This document shows, piece by piece, positions 10,055 to 21,540 of a stretch of 64,000 nucleotides of DNA. Position numbers and translations under genes: made by a program. The stretch comes from Cyathus striatus (taxonomy: Eukaryota > Basidiomycota > Agaricomycetes > Agaricales > Nidulariaceae). The stretch's first letter is position 1. Each line of letters begins with the position of its first letter. The notes beneath the pieces were generated by a model that worked only from the letters and a program-made list of their open reading frames with translations, was not told the DNA's origin and did no database searches. Where the stretch lies: contig JAOVFP010000007.1 of assembly GCA_025738555.1 (NCBI GenBank), positions 4,154,001-4,218,000 on the forward strand, read 5' to 3'.

Positions 10055-12423
10055 TGACAGCTTGAGGTTATTGCCAAACACTCTTTATTTAGCTTTCCTT
10101 TTATTTTTACATTCTGACTTGTTATCACTCATTCCAAGTCATTGTACTATACTTATTTTATTTTCACACTTCTTTGCTGTGCCACAGTTATTGCTTAGTA
10201 ATGTGCAGCACTTTGACTCATTTACTTTATTTATACTTACAAACCCTTTACCTGCTTATTTTTGTGGGTTTGGGTCAGGACCTACCATGTCACAGATAAA
10301 TATAGAATTTTTAATCTCAGCTGGTCTCATTAATAAAAACAGTTTTATTTTTATTCCCACTACCTTTTAAGGTTGTGGAGTCAGCCACCATAGAGGAGTA
10401 GTGGCTGAAGAATGGAAGGAAAGGCTACATACAATATAGTGAAATGGATAGGGGTTGATATAGAGGAGTAATACAAAAGAATGACATAGTGAATGGGCAT
10501 GAGTGAGTAATTGATAAATCATGATGACATATCCAATGATTGGTCAGAAGTGTGGCCAATGCAGAAGTGCAGGAAGTGCAGGAATGTCAGGATAGTGCAG
10601 AATAGCAGATTCCAGACATGGATGTAACAAATAGATTATCTATTTGTAATTCTATTTACACCACCAATTTGCAGCCTCCTGCCTCTTCAAAACTTTGAGC
10701 TATGTCACCTCCCCTTCACTACTTCCATCCATAAATTATCTGGTATACTATTCAATTTACCTTGTATTTCCTTCTTACAACTCTGTTTTAGCTTTATACT
10801 TACAGAACCACATCTAATGCAAATAAGAGATATAAAGAATGTTCCACCAAATATCAGGCCCTATAGTACATACTACAAAATGCCCACAACTACAATTCTC
10901 AATCTCCTGCTTGCAACTCATCTATGAATGTCAGGAAGAATGTGTATGGAGAAGGAGGTTCTTTTTCACTATGTGACATATTGTGCCATCCTATCATGTC
11001 CCCCTGCCCCTTTCTGGTACTATATCTCCTCCATGCACTATGGTGACTGCCAAGGGACTAACTAGAAAACTGAGATGACCCAGTGGTAGTGTAGCCTTAG
11101 TATCTTATTTGCAAAGTTTGTCATTAAGTTCATTGGGAGTTGTCAATCTATTTGGATTGTTATACCAAATACCAAGAGATCCTGACTCTTTCAAATTGTG
11201 CTTGTTAATGCCAGGCTGTTATGGAAGTGGCTCCCTCACATCAGGAATCACTGACCTGGTAACATCTCCCCCTGCCAAAGTAGATAGCTGATATTGACTT
11301 GGCATGTAACCACATGGGCCAATGTCAGCAACACAGGGGTAGGTAGCATGGCTCACTGCATGATAGTTCTGGATAGATGTGCCTATATACCTAGTAGATC
11401 ATGATAGTATTCATAGATGGCACTGAAACTATGTATGCTGTACAGGTTATGCTAGAATATACATAAAGTGACATAGTCTTTGTTGCTGAAGTACAAACTA
11501 CACAGGTCAATATTACAATTACATACACAGGTCATGAGTGCTGATGCAAATTTGCATTGGCACTCATGACCTTTGAAATTTGAAAGGCTGTTCAATGTCC
11601 TCATTTTCAAAATCTGAATCACTCACCACTCTCACCATGGGATCCAAGTCTCAATCAACAAACACTACCTAGTCAATCCCACCCAGCTTCCTCAATAACT
11701 GTGTAGCTGCTCAATTGAATACACCATCACCACTTCAATACAGCACCTATGATTTGAGCCCACTCATTCAAGATGCCACACAGGTCACCAGTCATTGCCT
11801 ACCACTCAGCAGTCAATGTCACACCATAATTTGTCACTATTGTCAAGGCTTGTATGGGAGCATGAGTCATAAGGCTTGGGACTGTCATATGTGCATCCAT
11901 TTGTCTTTCATTCAATCTGGTGAGCTTATGTTTCACAGCATCACCATACCCTATATACTATATACCCACCAGCTCATATACATCCATTCACCCCAGTATT
12001 GGCTGCTCAAGCCACAACTGTTGATCTGCTCCTTGGACCCTGAGCTCTGCAAGTGTAGGGGCAACTTGCTCAGTTCTTAAGACAAGCAATTCTGCATACT
12101 CAACAGTCAAAATCAAATCCATGTATGTTCATTCTGCATCATCTTCTACTTTTAATTACAGACATTAACAAAAATCCCTTTAGATGCTCACATATCCTCC
12201 ACTTACCACTGCTCCCTACATGCACCCCACCCCAGTGTACAGACACTTGCACTGCACTCCTCTCATGTACAACATTACATTCATGCCATCTTAACATACT
12301 GCATTGGGACATTACATGCTCACCCCAATCCCCAGCCACACCAAGCTTCTGTGGCCTATTGTAGCATCTATATGAGTGTCAAAATCACTGTTATATCTTG
12401 GTGATTCATCTGGGAGCAAGAAG
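10055..12423. other. CpG-depleted DNA downstream of the NLR, no gene recognised
   Basis: Frames of 60-120 codons occur but none resembles a known protein. Three structures are visible. About 10440-10629 resembles the 3' part of the solo LTR at 16993-17768 (shared GAGGAGTAATA near the start and an ending ATCCAGACA...TAACA). On the minus strand GGCAGGGGGAGA at 11265-11276 followed by TGTTACC looks like a polypurine tract plus LTR start. A near-perfect 44-bp palindrome lies at 11529-11572. I read this stretch as degraded retrotransposon DNA, but cannot delimit an element. Confidence 0.35.
11529..11572. repeat. 44-bp near-perfect palindrome
   Basis: AGGTCATGAGTGC on the left is repeated inverted on the right, with an inner palindrome TGCAAATTTGCA. 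Two mismatching pairs are visible. It could extrude a cruciform or be the centre of an old head-to-head insertion; function unknown. Confidence 0.75.
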
Positions 12424-13029
12424 GCTGCAGCTATCCCAGTAAGTTACCATCCTTGTCCATCTCTGTCATAGACTCACTTAGTTTTCATTTCTGCAGCCTG
12501 TCTCATGCTTGCTGTCACCATGCTTGGCATCCCCAAACTTGTCCCCATATTGATGTCCTCTTGACATCCCCACACTCAATGTCTCTGTGCTTGACATCTT
12601 CATGGTCAATGTCCCTGTGCTCAACATTCCCATGCTCAATGTCCCCATGCTTAATGTCTCTGTGCTCAATGTCCCTGTGCTCAACATCCCCATGCTCAAT
12701 GTCTCCATGGTCAACATTCCTGTTCTTGATATTACCTTTCTGTCCATCCAGGAGTGAAGGCTGCAGATATGCCAGTAAGTTACAATCCTCATTCATCTCT
12801 GTCATAGACTCACCTAGTTTTTCATTTCCACAGCCTGTCTCATGCTCACTGTCACTGTTCTCAGCATCCCCAAACTTGTCCCCATGTTGATGTCCTCTCA
12901 ACATTCCCACACTTGATGTCACTATGCTTGAAATCTTCATGGTCAATGTCCCCACACTTGATGTTCTCATTTTTGATATTACCTTTCTGTCCATCCAGGA
13001 GTGAAGGCTGCAGCTATCCCAGTAAGTTA
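12424..13029. repeat. Two tandem modules with a 15-bp minisatellite
   Basis: Two modules of about 300-350 bp follow each other, starting near 12424 and 12766. A third copy is at 14089. Each has the landmarks GTCATAGACTCAC, CATCCCCAAACT and GATGTCCTC. The first contains a 15-bp repeat (about CATGCTCAATGTCCC) from roughly 12585 to 12725. On the minus strand the minisatellite is open and spells a five-residue repeat of the type H-G/R-D-I-E. The modules end in CAGTAAGTTA, and it is unclear whether they were ever coding. Confidence 0.7.
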
Positions 13030-14088
13030 TGATGTACTTAGTGTGCAAGTTTAGATTACTTTAGTAATACTTAGAATAGTTGCCCAATTCCAGTATTTTT
13101 ATATTCTAAGTTCTCATGTTTTAAAGTTTAATAAGTTTGAGGGTGCGTGAATATCAATTCTTTTCAAAAGTAAACTAAAAATAGAACGACTTGTATATTT
13201 TTAGAACACACTAGGACTTCGACAGTTTATCAAGTACAAGTTCAATCAAACACCAATTCAATTCTGTATGCATTATAAATACTAATTCAATTTGGTATGT
13301 CTGATTCTGTGTCTAATTTTGTTCTGTTCTGTTCTAATTCACCACCCTATCTGTGGGGGGAAGAATGCCCATGCAGTTCCTCCTGTTTTCCTTCCCCCCT
13401 GCTCATCTATATACATTATCTCACATGCTTATTTACAGTTTCTTATCTACTGTGCTCTCCTACCCATACAGTAGCTTAGTTCTAGGTCCATGGTGAGTCA
13501 GCACAGAGCACTGGCCTGTGTGTGTGCAGCCAATCATATGGTGCTACCACATTCCTTATCTATTGCGCTATTGTGACAGCATGTGCATGCTTCCATAAGC
13601 ACCTTCCTAATTCGGAAACCGTGGCAGTGATGCATGATGCATCTTTGCTTTCTTTGTCAATGCGCCATTGCTACATTGCTCTTGTCCCTTTCTACACACA
13701 CCATCGTCATCAAGTATTTTGGTCACTGTGTCTGTACATTTCAAATCGAGTTCTAGGGTTCTGTAAGTCATGTGTTCTAGTGTTTCCATAAGTTTCTTTA
13801 GTTCATCTATTTTAGTTGGGGAATAGCACATTCCAGGCTGTGTATTGTAATGTAAAATAGAAAATGAAAAGGTAGGTATTTGTTAAGGCTGTAAGCTCGA
13901 GACCGAGGCAGAGTATTGCGCTTTTTATATGTTTTTATTTTAATCCCTTGTTTAGTTTTTTAGGAGACAACCTGGGAACTCAGTTCTTCCTCTCGTGTCC
14001 CTACTCTAATGCACTCAGTCCGAAGTTCTTATTTTAATTAAGAATGCAAATTTATAAAGAGTACATTTACAATATAGCCTGCATATCA
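13030..14088. mobile_element. LTR-like insertion with GTTA target duplication
   Basis: The insertion starts TGATGTACTT and ends GCATATCA, giving TG...CA ends. GTTA flanks it on both sides (13026-13029 and 14089-14092). Joining the flanks restores the CAGTAAGTTACAAT seen at the same place in the neighbouring module, so the insertion point is well supported. Unlike its surroundings the insertion still contains many CpGs (for example near 13144, 13613 and 13897-13905), which suggests it arrived later. It has no transposase or pol reading frame and could be a solo LTR of about 1.06 kb. With a 5-bp AGTTA duplication the last base of the element would shift by one. Confidence 0.65.
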
Positions 14089-14405
14089 GTTACAATTCTT
14101 GTCCATCTCTGTCATAGACTCACCTAGTTTTTCATTTCCACAGCCTGTCTCATGCTCACTGTCACCATGCTCGGCATCCCCAAACTCATCCCCATGTTGA
14201 TGTCCTCTTGACATTCCCACACTTGATGTTGCTATGCATGACACCTTCATGGTCAACATTCCCATGCTCATCATCCCCATGCTCAATGTCCCCATGCCTG
14301 ATATCCCCATGCCCAACATCCCCATGCCCAATGTTCCCATGCTCAATTTTCCCATTCTCAGTGTTACCTTTCTTGATACCCCCACATCTCTGCACTTACT
14401 GTGCA
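14089..14405. repeat. Third minisatellite module
   Basis: This is another copy of the modules at 12424-13029, cut from them by the insertion at 13030-14088. It again runs from the GTCATAGACTCACC landmark into a block of the 15-bp repeat (about 14220-14360). The minus strand stays open through it with H-G-D-I/V-E type repeats. Confidence 0.65.
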
Positions 14406-16317
14406 CAACATTCTCATGTTCTCAATAACCCCATGTTCTATGGCTTATTTTACCATTATACTCTATGTTCTAGTCTTATGTTCCTGGGGATGATGTTATC
14501 AGAAAAAATAGTATTCTCAATGGCATGATGCACATGAGAAGGGATAGAATATTTTATATTTAGTACCTATCTACTGATAATATATGTTTATCTTCTTGAG
14601 GTCTTTGCTTTTTTATTTCCAGTACTGTGCTTCACTGGTGTTTTGATGCCAACTTTCATCTTAGCTGTGTATAGCTGCTGTAAGTATTGAAAGAAATAGA
14701 AATCATAATGCTGTATATATGGATTTAGATAGAAATGTAAACTGAGGTTTTGAAGCATGTTAGGTGACAACCACTCAAGGCCTAGTTTCTTGCCAAACTT
14801 GGGAAGATGACAGGTTTGTACAATGTCTGTTATTGAAATTACTTCTGCATGCTGGACATGTGTGTTTGTTGACAGTGAAACTTGAAACATGTTGAGAACC
14901 TTGACTGGATTAGCTTGAAAGGGTTTGAACCAGTGAACATATGCAAGTGGATGGGCATAACTGCCATGTTCCTCTGATACATTAAAGATCAGGCAAACTT
15001 GTGCAACATGAAGCCCTATAATGGGTCCTTATGTTAATCATCACTCTAAACTTGGTGAGGAACAAACCTATCACATGTACTATCAAGAGGACCCCTATCT
15101 TTTTCTGCCTTTTTTACTTGTACTAGCACAGTGCTTGATTGTCCACTTGTTGCCTCATTTGGCCCAGTAACCATCACTTTTGCAGCCTGAGAAGGAGTTG
15201 CATGTACAATGTCCACAATCCTGCAATGAGAGATTTCTGGAATAGGAGGCAGCTCAGAAGTGAATTGCTTGTAGACAGGAAAGAGAGTCTTCATTCCAAA
15301 TGTTACAGGTGTGTTGATGTTGCTATTATCCTGAACAAACTCTTCAAGATAGTACAGGAAGTCTGCAGCCCCATAAATGGTGGTAATATCAGGCACTGAC
15401 ACTGATGGATATGGGGCAGACTTTGCAATTGAATAGTGTTCATTCATTGTGGTTGCTTCATCACTGTTGCTTTCATCTTTATTCATTGCTGTATCCCCTT
15501 CCACTCAGTCCTCTGAATTAACATCTGCCTCAACACCTGAAAGCTCCATCACATATCCTGGGGTCACCCACTGCATGTATACTCCAAAATGGTGAATAGA
15601 TTCCTGGAACTGTAGCCACTTTGCCATTTGGGATGTATAATCTTTCTTATTCAATGCATTGTATCCCATTTTTGCAAGATCTATGTGTAAACACTTGGTC
15701 CCTTCTGTGCTGAATCCATCAGCAGTTCCTCATGAGCATATTGCATCACAATAGTGTTTGATATTGTGGAGTTTGCTGATATTAAAGTGATCTCATATTT
15801 GCAGGTCAACAAAGACAGCTCTGTTGTTATGAATGACTTCCCATGCATTGTCTAATGCTGCAAGTGACTCTGTGGTATGTGTTTCAAAATGAGCATAGTA
15901 TATAAAGTCAAGCACACCTATGACAGTTAGCTGGAGTCAACTATCAGTTGCACCTGCAATGACACCAAGAAAGACCTTTTCCATGTTCTTGTGCTCTATT
16001 CCTGTCCATTGTGAGGTGAGGGAAATTCCCTTTTTGAAGTGTTGAAGTGTAGAATGTGTTGTCATTGATTTAAATTGATCATCAACTTCCCTCATGCCCC
16101 CTGACTGTGAGTATTCCGTTGCTTTTACTGCCCAGCTAACAATGTGATCTTTGAAAACACCTTTATGTAGTTGATGGAGAATATCCAGTGTTATGCATGC
16201 AAATATGTTGCAATTAGGCAAGTCTCACCAAAATGAATCAATTGTACAAAGACACTGGCTGATGAATTCATCAGGTTGCTTGCCAGCCTCTTTCTTGCTC
16301 AAAATCAACAGTGTTGT

Positions 16318-17853
16318 TGCAGGGTCCTTCCATCATGCATGAGCCCATGCATCTCCCCATTTATCTGGGGGTATCAGACAGCATGGGCATGAATTTTCTT
16401 GACAACACACAATCAGACATTGCTTGGGATAGTGTCATATCCCATATCATCTACCTCCAGACTCCTATGCCTTTACTCTGTGTTTCTCTTATTTACTCTG
16501 GACTTTGATTACATTCTTATTATTACCTATTGCTTACTGTACATAGATTACTCTCATTTCCTTTCTTCTGTTCTACTGAGCTATCCCCTCAGTAATGTAG
16601 TATACATCACATAGTGAGTCACTTATCATTCTTAAGTGTGCCACTATCAGTTTCACTTTACACCACCATACACACTCACTTCTCCAACACATTTTATTAT
16701 GTTTAATTAGTTATGGTCTTCATTCTACATACACCTACCCTGACTGTACTTCTCTGCTGGCCTTTACTTACTTTGAGTCTCTAGTATTTAAGTAGCACTC
16801 AATTTGTACTTAGTCTTCAGTTTCATATTGAACTACATCCTCACCCTCTTGTCTGACTTGAGTTCCACCTCTCATCTCTTCATCTCTCATCTTCTCCGAA
16901 GGGCTTGCCCTTACTCTGAAATCCAGAACCAGAAATCCCAGGGGCACAGCACATAAGCTGAAGCCAAAGTCCTACCCCCTGAGTTCTCATTCTGTTACGT
17001 ACCGATCCCCTTCCTACTGGGAAATGAATGTGAAGATGCCCAGAGGGTGCAGGAGAACTATAACAGAAACTGGAAGTGAGTACAGGTATGGAATATAGAG
17101 CAGGAGTGCAGAAAAGAACTGTGGCTTCAGCATATGTGCTGCACCACCTGGATATCCCCAGAGAATGATTTGTATTTCACAGAAGATGATATATGACAAA
17201 GGGAAATGTTCCAGAGTATGAGAGAAGGCTTTGCCACTACACTAGGCAGTGGGAGAGAAACCCAAAGGAAAACCTGAAGTGGGTTTCAGAACTTAAGTGT
17301 AAGAAGAAGTGTATGAAGTTGATACAAATACTGAAGACTACTTAGTACATCTGGAAGACTATATATACTAAGTAGGAACCTGTAGGTACAAATGTAAAAG
17401 TATAATACTAAGGACAAGTCAAGGGAGTAAGTAGGAAATGAAGTCTGGGCAAAGCAGAGTAGGGGTGCAAATGATGTGCTCAGAATGAAGAATAAGGAAC
17501 TAAACTACAAAGGCCATAATGAAACATATAAGTGAGAATGGAAGAGAGGAGTAATATAATAATGACGCAGTGAGGCTGTCATAAGAGAAACTACATATCC
17601 AGGATATCTGAAGGAAAACCTGACAGGTTCCAGGTACATTCCTGGGTGGGAACATCAGGAAGTGTAAACCCATAGCAGGTATGGACCAGGAATGGGCCAG
17701 GTGTGTTGGAAGGTCATGTGGGAACCTTTAGTAACATTGGCAAGGTATATCCAGACACAGATATAACACATTCTCCACTTTCATCTCATACTCACCCTCA
17801 CTTCTCTGTAGTCACCCTCTTGTTCTCCACTACCAAGTCAGGCCTGGGGCACA
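16318..17853 (-). mobile_element. Solo LTR 1 (minus orientation), split by LTR 2
   Basis: On the minus strand it starts TGTGCCCC at 17853 and ends TGCA at 16318. The 5-bp duplication GTTGT flanks it exactly (16313-16317 and 17854-17858). It sits inside the Plavaka frame, right after the residues ADYLSQ. Without LTR 2 it is about 755 bp, close to LTR 2, and the two share the CTTCAGC(T/A)TATGTGCTG landmark, so they belong to one diverged family in opposite orientations. No internal coding region remains, as expected after LTR-LTR recombination. Confidence 0.85.
16993..17768 (+). mobile_element. Solo LTR 2 nested in LTR 1
   Basis: It starts TGTTACGTACCG and ends CAGATATAACA. The 5-bp duplication CATTC is exact (16988-16992 and 17769-17773). 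At 776 bp it has the ends and size of a Ty3/gypsy-type LTR. It inserted after LTR 1, which inserted after the Plavaka element. Confidence 0.88.
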
Positions 17854-18329
17854 GTTGTGACAGATAGTCTGCAATATAGGCTGCAAGAATGACATAAATG
17901 GTTTGCACAAGGCCATCTGCACATACCATATCAACACCTTCAAGTCCAGCTTCTATGAGTGGCTTCAGAAGTTCCCACATAGATTCATGAAACAGCTGGT
18001 GACCTTGAGAGTGCCATTGGGCTTTCATAAAGCATTTTAGTTTCATAACTGGTATGTATCTAATGAGAACCATGGCATGTTTACTTGACTGACAACACAC
18101 AGATTTCTCAATGTTGCCAATAGAGAGATATACTGGCCATGCAGCCTTATCACCACTGAATCAAGAAAGATTCATCTTGTCTGATGACAAGATCACTGGT
18201 GTAATTGACACTCCATTAGGTAGGGTCTTCTAATAATATGAGATATAATCAGTCACACAGGTATTGGTGTTAGACCTATTGCACCCACCTGCATGTCCCA
18301 CCACCAGTCAGCAGTCCTAAGAGTTCATT

Positions 18330-20010
18330 CTCAGCAAGACAGTCATATTTCATCCTCTTAACAGCCACCACCTTTGGCATTCACTGATCTCCATTAACAA
18401 CAGCATAACGACTCACTGCTCCATATGCACCTACACCCAACAGCCTCTCATACAAGTAGGTCACAAATAAATTTGTCACCCAGACATGACATCCCAGTCT
18501 TGGCACTGGAACATTGAGAACCCTCTTCATCATGATGACTGGACCCTGGGTCTCCAGAGGTGAGTATTTGGCCACCTCAATAGTAAAATCTTCCTTATAC
18601 TCTACTGGCTGAAGGACTCCAATGGCATAACCCTCTTGTGAGACCATGTTAAGTTTTTCATCTTCATCACCCTCCAGTACCTGTGGATTGGGAACCTCTG
18701 CTGGAGTGGTTCATCCAGTAAATGGCCTAGGTAATAGTTGCTGGATACCACAGAAAGGTGGATCCTTGACAGCATGAATGTTACTGCTATAAAAAACATT
18801 AGACAATTAGAATGAAGTTATACCAGAAAAGTACCTCAGTCTCAGATGACCACTCAAATGAGGACATATCACCCCAGCATCCCCAGTGCAAGCTTCCACA
18901 TGGGATATGATTTTGAATCTGTCAGACATCAGAGACAGACAATCTCCTAGCCAATGTGCTTTGGTAGCAGGTCATGTGAGGCATTTCAACATGGTGGAAG
19001 GTTTGAGAGGAAAGACGGCAGCTTGATGCCCAATGAGATTCAGCACCACTGGGTTAACAATTCCAGAAATAACAATGCTATGAAATGAAAGAAGTTCAAT
19101 CAGTGTATATTTACAAAACATGAGAAGATTACACCCACTCTGCACAAGGTAGAGCAGGAAAGAGGCCATTGAATGATGTCCTAGCAGGCTCTACTGTGGC
19201 TGAATGGCCACAAGGCAGAAGGTATTCAGGAAGCAGTAGTGACACTCCTGGAGTTTGTTGAGCTTGACATATTGGCAGCCAGTGCACATTTGATCCCAAC
19301 CATATGAATGGCTGTGGAACAATGCGGTGGAAAGGCATCATTGACTTTACTGAACAATGGGTGATCACCTTCTCAATGAGCAACACTGCAGAAAGCAGAC
19401 AGTCAGCCTAAACGATTAACTAGAAGGGAATAACCTACTTTGAATAGGGCAGAGTCTGACCAAGCACTTCAAATGATGTCCCAGTACACTCATTTCAACT
19501 GCAGCTAAATATCTGCAGGAAAACAGGTAATCTGGAAGTGGAAGTGAGCTATCACTTGAGGATCTGCTTGAGGTGGTGCTCTGATGTCCTGTTCTTGTGC
19601 CTGTCACGTTGTTGGGTGTGCCTTTGTAGTTGTCCTGTGTGGGTGTGGGGTAGTCCTTGTTGCCATCAATTTTGCTGCCAACTATAAAGAGCCTAAGCAT
19701 CTCACTGCAGAAAATACTGCAACTAGATGTTCCATGGTCCCTCATGTTGGCCACCATGACTGGGCCTTCCTTGATCCCAACATCAGCATCCTCCCTGCAA
19801 GTCTGAATAGCAGCTGGAGAAAAGTAAATTGAGAAAAGGTTGGGATGATGTTAAAAACGAGATATGCACCATCATGGTATTGAGCAGCCTGAATGCTGAT
19901 GGAGCATTGACAAAGGTGTCCCTTAACATCAACAGTCCTAACCTTAATGGACCTCAGGCCATGACATGTGACTGACTTGTGTCCAGCAGATTTCAGGAGT
20001 GGTCTTATGC
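18330..20010 (-). pseudogene. Truncated, CpG-decayed protein-kinase gene copy
   Basis: Homologue of the pseudogene at 47483-49870, in the same orientation. Shared blocks are VDVKGHL, PTFS(Q/H)FTFLQLL, GHQAAV, VEYKEDFT(I/V)EVAKYSPLE, (R/K)LGC and the kinase glycine loop LLGVGAYGAVSRYA. It keeps the catalytic lysine in VVAVKRMK, which the other copy has lost. Where the other copy reads CAG CGA ATG, this copy reads CAG TGA ATG, a CpG-type nonsense change at 18381-18383. The kinase body after the N-lobe is missing, and Plavaka sequence begins instead near 18235-18310. A block of about 600 bp (19130-19730) is present here and absent from the other copy. Function before decay: a serine/threonine kinase, probably AGC-like; the N-terminal region is not recognised. 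Confidence 0.75.
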
Positions 20011-21540
20011 CCTGATGACCTGGGAAATGGCCTGTAATACATCTTGGTATCACTGAAATACAACTAATGTTGAGAACTCTGTTTACCATTTCTAACTGCA
20101 TTGCAACCACCTTTTCCTCCATCCATCATTGTCTTCCAAAGGTTAGATCTCACTCGTAAAAAGGCTCCAAATACTGTGCCAAAGGCAAGAAACCAGTAAA
20201 GGAGCAAGACATGTGTGATCGACACATCCCCTGATGGTGTTGAAAGCAAGTCCATTGTCATGTGAAGTAGGTCATTGAATTGCTAAACAGCAGAGCTTAC
20301 AGTCCAGAAGACTGTCAATTGCAGAAAGTGGTATTGCTCAGTGGCATAATCCACAATCATAGACATCATCATTAGGCAAGATAAGAGCATCAGAGAGGAG
20401 TTGCAGCTCACCACTTGTGAGTACTGACAATCTGTAGAGGATACCTTGCAGCTCAAAGAGACAGTGTGAGTGGAGAATAGATTGCTTGAGGAAGAATTAG
20501 CAGCAGTGGAATGCAGGTCACTGGCAGACAATAAAGAGTTGTCAGAAATGAAATTCACAAGAGCATAGAGGGTACTGTAGGCAGGGGATAAAGAGGATAC
20601 AAAATTGCTATCATAATTGATAGCAATGGAGGATGGAACATTGACCAGAACTGAAAAGTCAGGAGCATCTTCAATGTCAGGCTCCAATAAGGCCAGGTCT
20701 TCCTGGAATCTGCAGGTGGGAGTTCCTATGAGATTGAGAGCCATGTATAGGGAGAAAGCCAGGGGCCACATATTGGTCCTGCACATATGGGGTAGAGGGA
20801 GAGGAGAGGTGTGAGACATGGAATCAATCCTAGGGCAGTTGGTGGCAGGTGCTGTGCTGACAATTATTGTATCTATAACTTTACAATGACACCCAAACCT
20901 GAGGGTGATGGAAGATGGAGAGAGGAGAGAGGAGAGAGGAGAGAGGAGAGAGGAGAGAGGAGAGAGGAGAGAGGAGAGAGGAGAGAGGAGAGAGGAGAGA
21001 GGAGAGTGGAAGTTGAGACTCTGGACAAAAATGTCCACAGCCTTGAAGGTGGGCTGCTTGACAGTATGCACAGAAGGTTGAGACAGAACACTCTTAAGAA
21101 TGCTCAAAGAGACTTGAAAGGTAGAGACATGTGGAGGGGCATGGAGGGATTTGAGGGGTGAGAGGTGAGTGGGTAGCTGATACAACAATCACAAATGATG
21201 AACACAGACAGCCAGTACAAATGCTAGCAGTAGTAACACTATATGTGTTATGCTAAGGTGACTGTATGTCTTGTAAGACAAGAGGCAGGGGGAGGAGAGG
21301 GGAGAGCTGAAGGAGGTGGAAGCCAGGAGAGAGAAAATGAGAGCCTCAGATCTCTGTGTTTGCCAACTTTTGAAGATGGAGAGTGTTCCCATGAGGCATG
21401 CTGACAGCCATTATCGATGAGATTACTGCAATTGCAGTAAAAGTGCTTGGACATCTGCAACTGCAACTATGAAACAGCTTTATGTCATTGCAGTCCATTA
21501 TTGCAGGGAATGCTTCATATCTGCTTCTACCACCTGCTGT
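20011..21540. other. CpG-poor DNA with a long minus-strand open frame of unknown meaning
   Basis: A 300-codon minus-strand frame (21188-20283) is open but begins at a non-ATG codon and includes a heptamer microsatellite. I recognise no domain. It is Ser/Leu-rich and could be chance plus repeat. No other gene evidence is seen. Confidence 0.3.
20917..21006. repeat. (GGAGAGA)n microsatellite
   Basis: About twelve uninterrupted copies of the heptamer GGAGAGA. Because 7 is not a multiple of 3, the encoded peptides differ by frame (SPLSSLL-type repeats on the minus strand). Confidence 0.95.

Larger units (their letters stand above)
14588..18235 (-). pseudogene. Plavaka transposase pseudogene, interrupted
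   Basis: A CMC-type DNA transposase of the Plavaka family, common in agaricomycetes. Read from high to low coordinates: LPNGVSITPVILSSDK and DKAAWPVYLSIGNIEK near 18230-18110, then RYIPVMKLK, HQLFHESMW, MVCADGL and ILAAYIADYL down to about 17860. A nested LTR insertion follows. The frame resumes with the QCLCTIDSFW block, LPNCNIFACITLDILHQLHK (16221-16160), SQWTGIEHKNMEKVFLGV, VLDFIYYAHFETHT, DHFNISKLHNIKHYCDAI and YNALNKKDYTSQMAKWLQ. It ends with the C-terminal CHLPKFGKK and FYLNPYIQHYDF. Stops interrupt it, for example TGA after FW near 16232 and TGA before DHFNIS. The N-terminal part beyond 18235 is missing, and the DNA joins kinase-derived sequence there. Clearly inactive. Confidence 0.9.

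Noticed and set aside
9711..10370. 219-codon frame overlapping the NLR 3' end
   Set aside because: It lies in another frame of the conserved NLR C-terminus and is composed of T-rich, Phe/Leu-rich sequence; most likely chance.
10440..11264. Complete LTR retrotransposon downstream of the NLR
   Set aside because: Only an LTR-like 3' end and a possible polypurine tract are visible; no pol frame and no duplication.
20283..21188. 300-codon minus-strand frame as a gene
   Set aside because: Non-ATG start, includes a heptamer microsatellite, no domain; listed only as unexplained DNA.
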